Shown: piece by piece, positions 62,404 to 64,000 of the stretch | How positions within the stretch are numbered: position 1 is the stretch's first letter | Layout of the letters: every line of letters starts with the position of its first letter | Assembly (NCBI GenBank): GCA_037576195.1 | Contig: CM075101.1 | Span: 22,506,001 to 22,570,000, forward strand | Reading direction: 5' to 3' | Length of the DNA: 64,000 bases | From: Phytoseiulus persimilis | Lineage: Eukaryota > Arthropoda > Arachnida > Mesostigmata > Phytoseiidae | Notes under the pieces: model-generated | Databases searched by the model: none | What the model was told of the DNA's origin: nothing | The model's input: only the letters and a program-made list of their open reading frames with translations | Made by a program: the position numbers and the translations under genes

Positions 62404-64000
62404 GTTGACTCCAGAGCTCAAAAGAACTGAGTTACTGTTCCCAACTGACAGATTCTTAACTAGCGTAGGGGACGAATCTATCGCCGCGACACACGAAGTT
62501 CGCCCCCGGATCCGGCCCCCACGTTCCACTTGACGTGCACGTCGAACGTGATTGCAGCCAGATTCATGTTTGCATGTATTTTCGCTGGAGATGTATGCAT
62601 GCGTGAACACATCTAATACGTGAGCGCGTCACACGGAACTATTTTCGGGTAAACCGTCGACCGCTGTTCGAGCGGAACTCGGGCATTCCCCAGATGCTAC
62701 TTATTATTTCGACATAATTATCTTGGAGTAAGCTCAAAGTTCGAGAGAACTGCGCAGGTCAATTCACCACAGTTGCTGTTCATCGATCCTCGTTGTCGCA
62801 GGAGCTGAGTATGGATATTCATGGAACAGCTTTCGGGCTTAGTTGGACAGCCGTTGAGTTGGCTTTGAGAGTAAGCAGGCCAACGGGGCGACAAACCATC
62901 GCGGTGTGTCTGTGTCATGGGAGAATCTACGAATGCATAATAGAACCCCCAGCTATTGAGACCGAGCCGCTTGAAGAGAATGAAAGGCGAACGTCGCAAT
63001 GTCCCATTCAATACGTGACGGTTATGCTGTACCAGGTCGCGGACCTGAACATTTGCGTCGCAATCCAGATGCTCGGAGGCCAGGTTGAGACGACGGAGCT
63101 CGAGAAGAAAACGGATATCTGCGGAAGAGGTTCGTCAGAGGAAAAGTGACACAAACGGCTGGAAACTGGAATCTACCCCTCTCCCTCACTCTTGTCTTCT
63201 CTGTATGCAGGAGCCTCTCGTTCGACCGGGCCGATCGGGGCACGTTTTCCGCGACCGCGGCAGTCGCGGATTCCGGCTCCTTCCGCGGACCCGCCGACAT
63301 TGACTTGGTTGGACCGTGAAAGGTTCCTCATGGTCACATCTCACTGATTCCAAGTGTTTGACTGTGTAGCGGAGATTCACAGAAGCGAACGTGTTCCGAT
63401 CACTTTCCTCCTCTGCTGAATGACAACAACGTTCGCGGCTTGTTTGAGATTCTTCTGATCCACCAGCTGTCCCCCAGATCTTTCTTGCTTGGGATAGGAG
63501 GAAATCCAGGGGAGTGAACAAATTCAGGGAGTCCTCGTGTCTGCTATCACGGAGTGCACGTCAAGCAGTAACTGGTATCGCTACAAGGAGAATGCCACGA
63601 GGGCACCAGAACTCGGCGTGGAGCGGCGGGTGGATGAAAACCATTGTGATCATGGAATCCTAGGGAAAAGTTGTATCCTGCTCGTATATACGGCGAACAG
63701 CCTCGTCAAACGAGATCCTCGATCACTCCACCCCAGTAAACTTTGAGCCAGACGGAAAAGTCCACTGTCTCGCCCGCTCAGCGACTGGCTCATATTGGGA
63801 GATGATCGTCTGCCAAAGATGCCGATAGAGGTTTTCCTACGCTGTGATCGGAATCTGTACATTTTTATTCACCTGTTAAGGCCCGTCGGAAGTTTGTCAA
63901 GCTCGCGCTCCGTCGTTAGCTCTCCCCACTCCCCGAACCTCCTCTCCTCTCGACGTTTTTCGCGGGTGAGGCTCAATAGTTAATCTATTGTTACCTAGCC
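62404..64000. other. Window end without a confident gene
   Basis: The 5' flank of the secreted-protein candidate and beyond contains only chance-level open frames. A plus-strand 118-codon frame at 62793-63149 has no recognised motif. No RNA gene or repeat was noticed. Confidence 0.4.

Overview
This is a eukaryotic window, most likely from an invertebrate. The two genes I can reconstruct with confidence are split by GT-AG (once each GC-AG) introns, mostly 90-200 bp. There are no bacterial operons, and the repeats are typical of animals: a hAT-type MITE, a decayed non-LTR retrotransposon and a large satellite array. CpG is not visibly depleted, which fits many arthropods. A mite or other chelicerate is only a guess. 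Most of the window looks gene-poor: open frames of 60-150 codons occur on every strand at about the number expected by chance in DNA of this composition, so I left nearly all of them out.

Layout. 0-4 kb: a degenerate 22-bp tandem repeat, a frameshifted reverse-transcriptase relic (minus strand), a 177-codon candidate ORF, and a 386-bp hAT MITE with a perfect 8-bp target-site duplication. 4-21 kb: no confident gene, some microsatellites. 21.3-23.9 kb (plus) and 28.6-31.5 kb (minus): two intact, convergent DECD-box RNA helicases related to UAP56/DDX39. Each has nine coding exons; exons 2-8 have identical lengths, splice phases match, and both have a GC-AG intron 7. 31.9-32.7 kb: a four-exon candidate gene of unknown function upstream of the second helicase. 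33.4-45.1 kb: a 45-bp satellite of roughly 200 or more monomers, followed by a unique segment of about 540 bp, a second satellite block of about 28 monomers, and a second copy of the unique segment with no difference seen. The unique segments and their flanking monomers form a tandem duplication with an 1,811-bp period. 45-61 kb: mostly unassigned, with a candidate membrane-anchored ORF at 49.3 kb and small orphan pieces of the same satellite at 53.8 and 54.2 kb. 61.5-62.4 kb (minus): a candidate secreted protein with a signal peptide.

How it fits together. The helicase pair is a local inverted duplication of a gene family whose canonical members are among the most conserved in animals and act in mRNA export and splicing (family knowledge). 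Both copies keep the ATPase and RNA-binding motifs but share departures from the usual UAP56 signature, so they look like working, fast-evolving paralogs. The satellite is the other main object. Its 45-bp period is 15 codons and three of its six frames lack stops, so it makes long ORFs without any need for coding function. Its block structure, higher-order repeats and duplication junction record how it grew.
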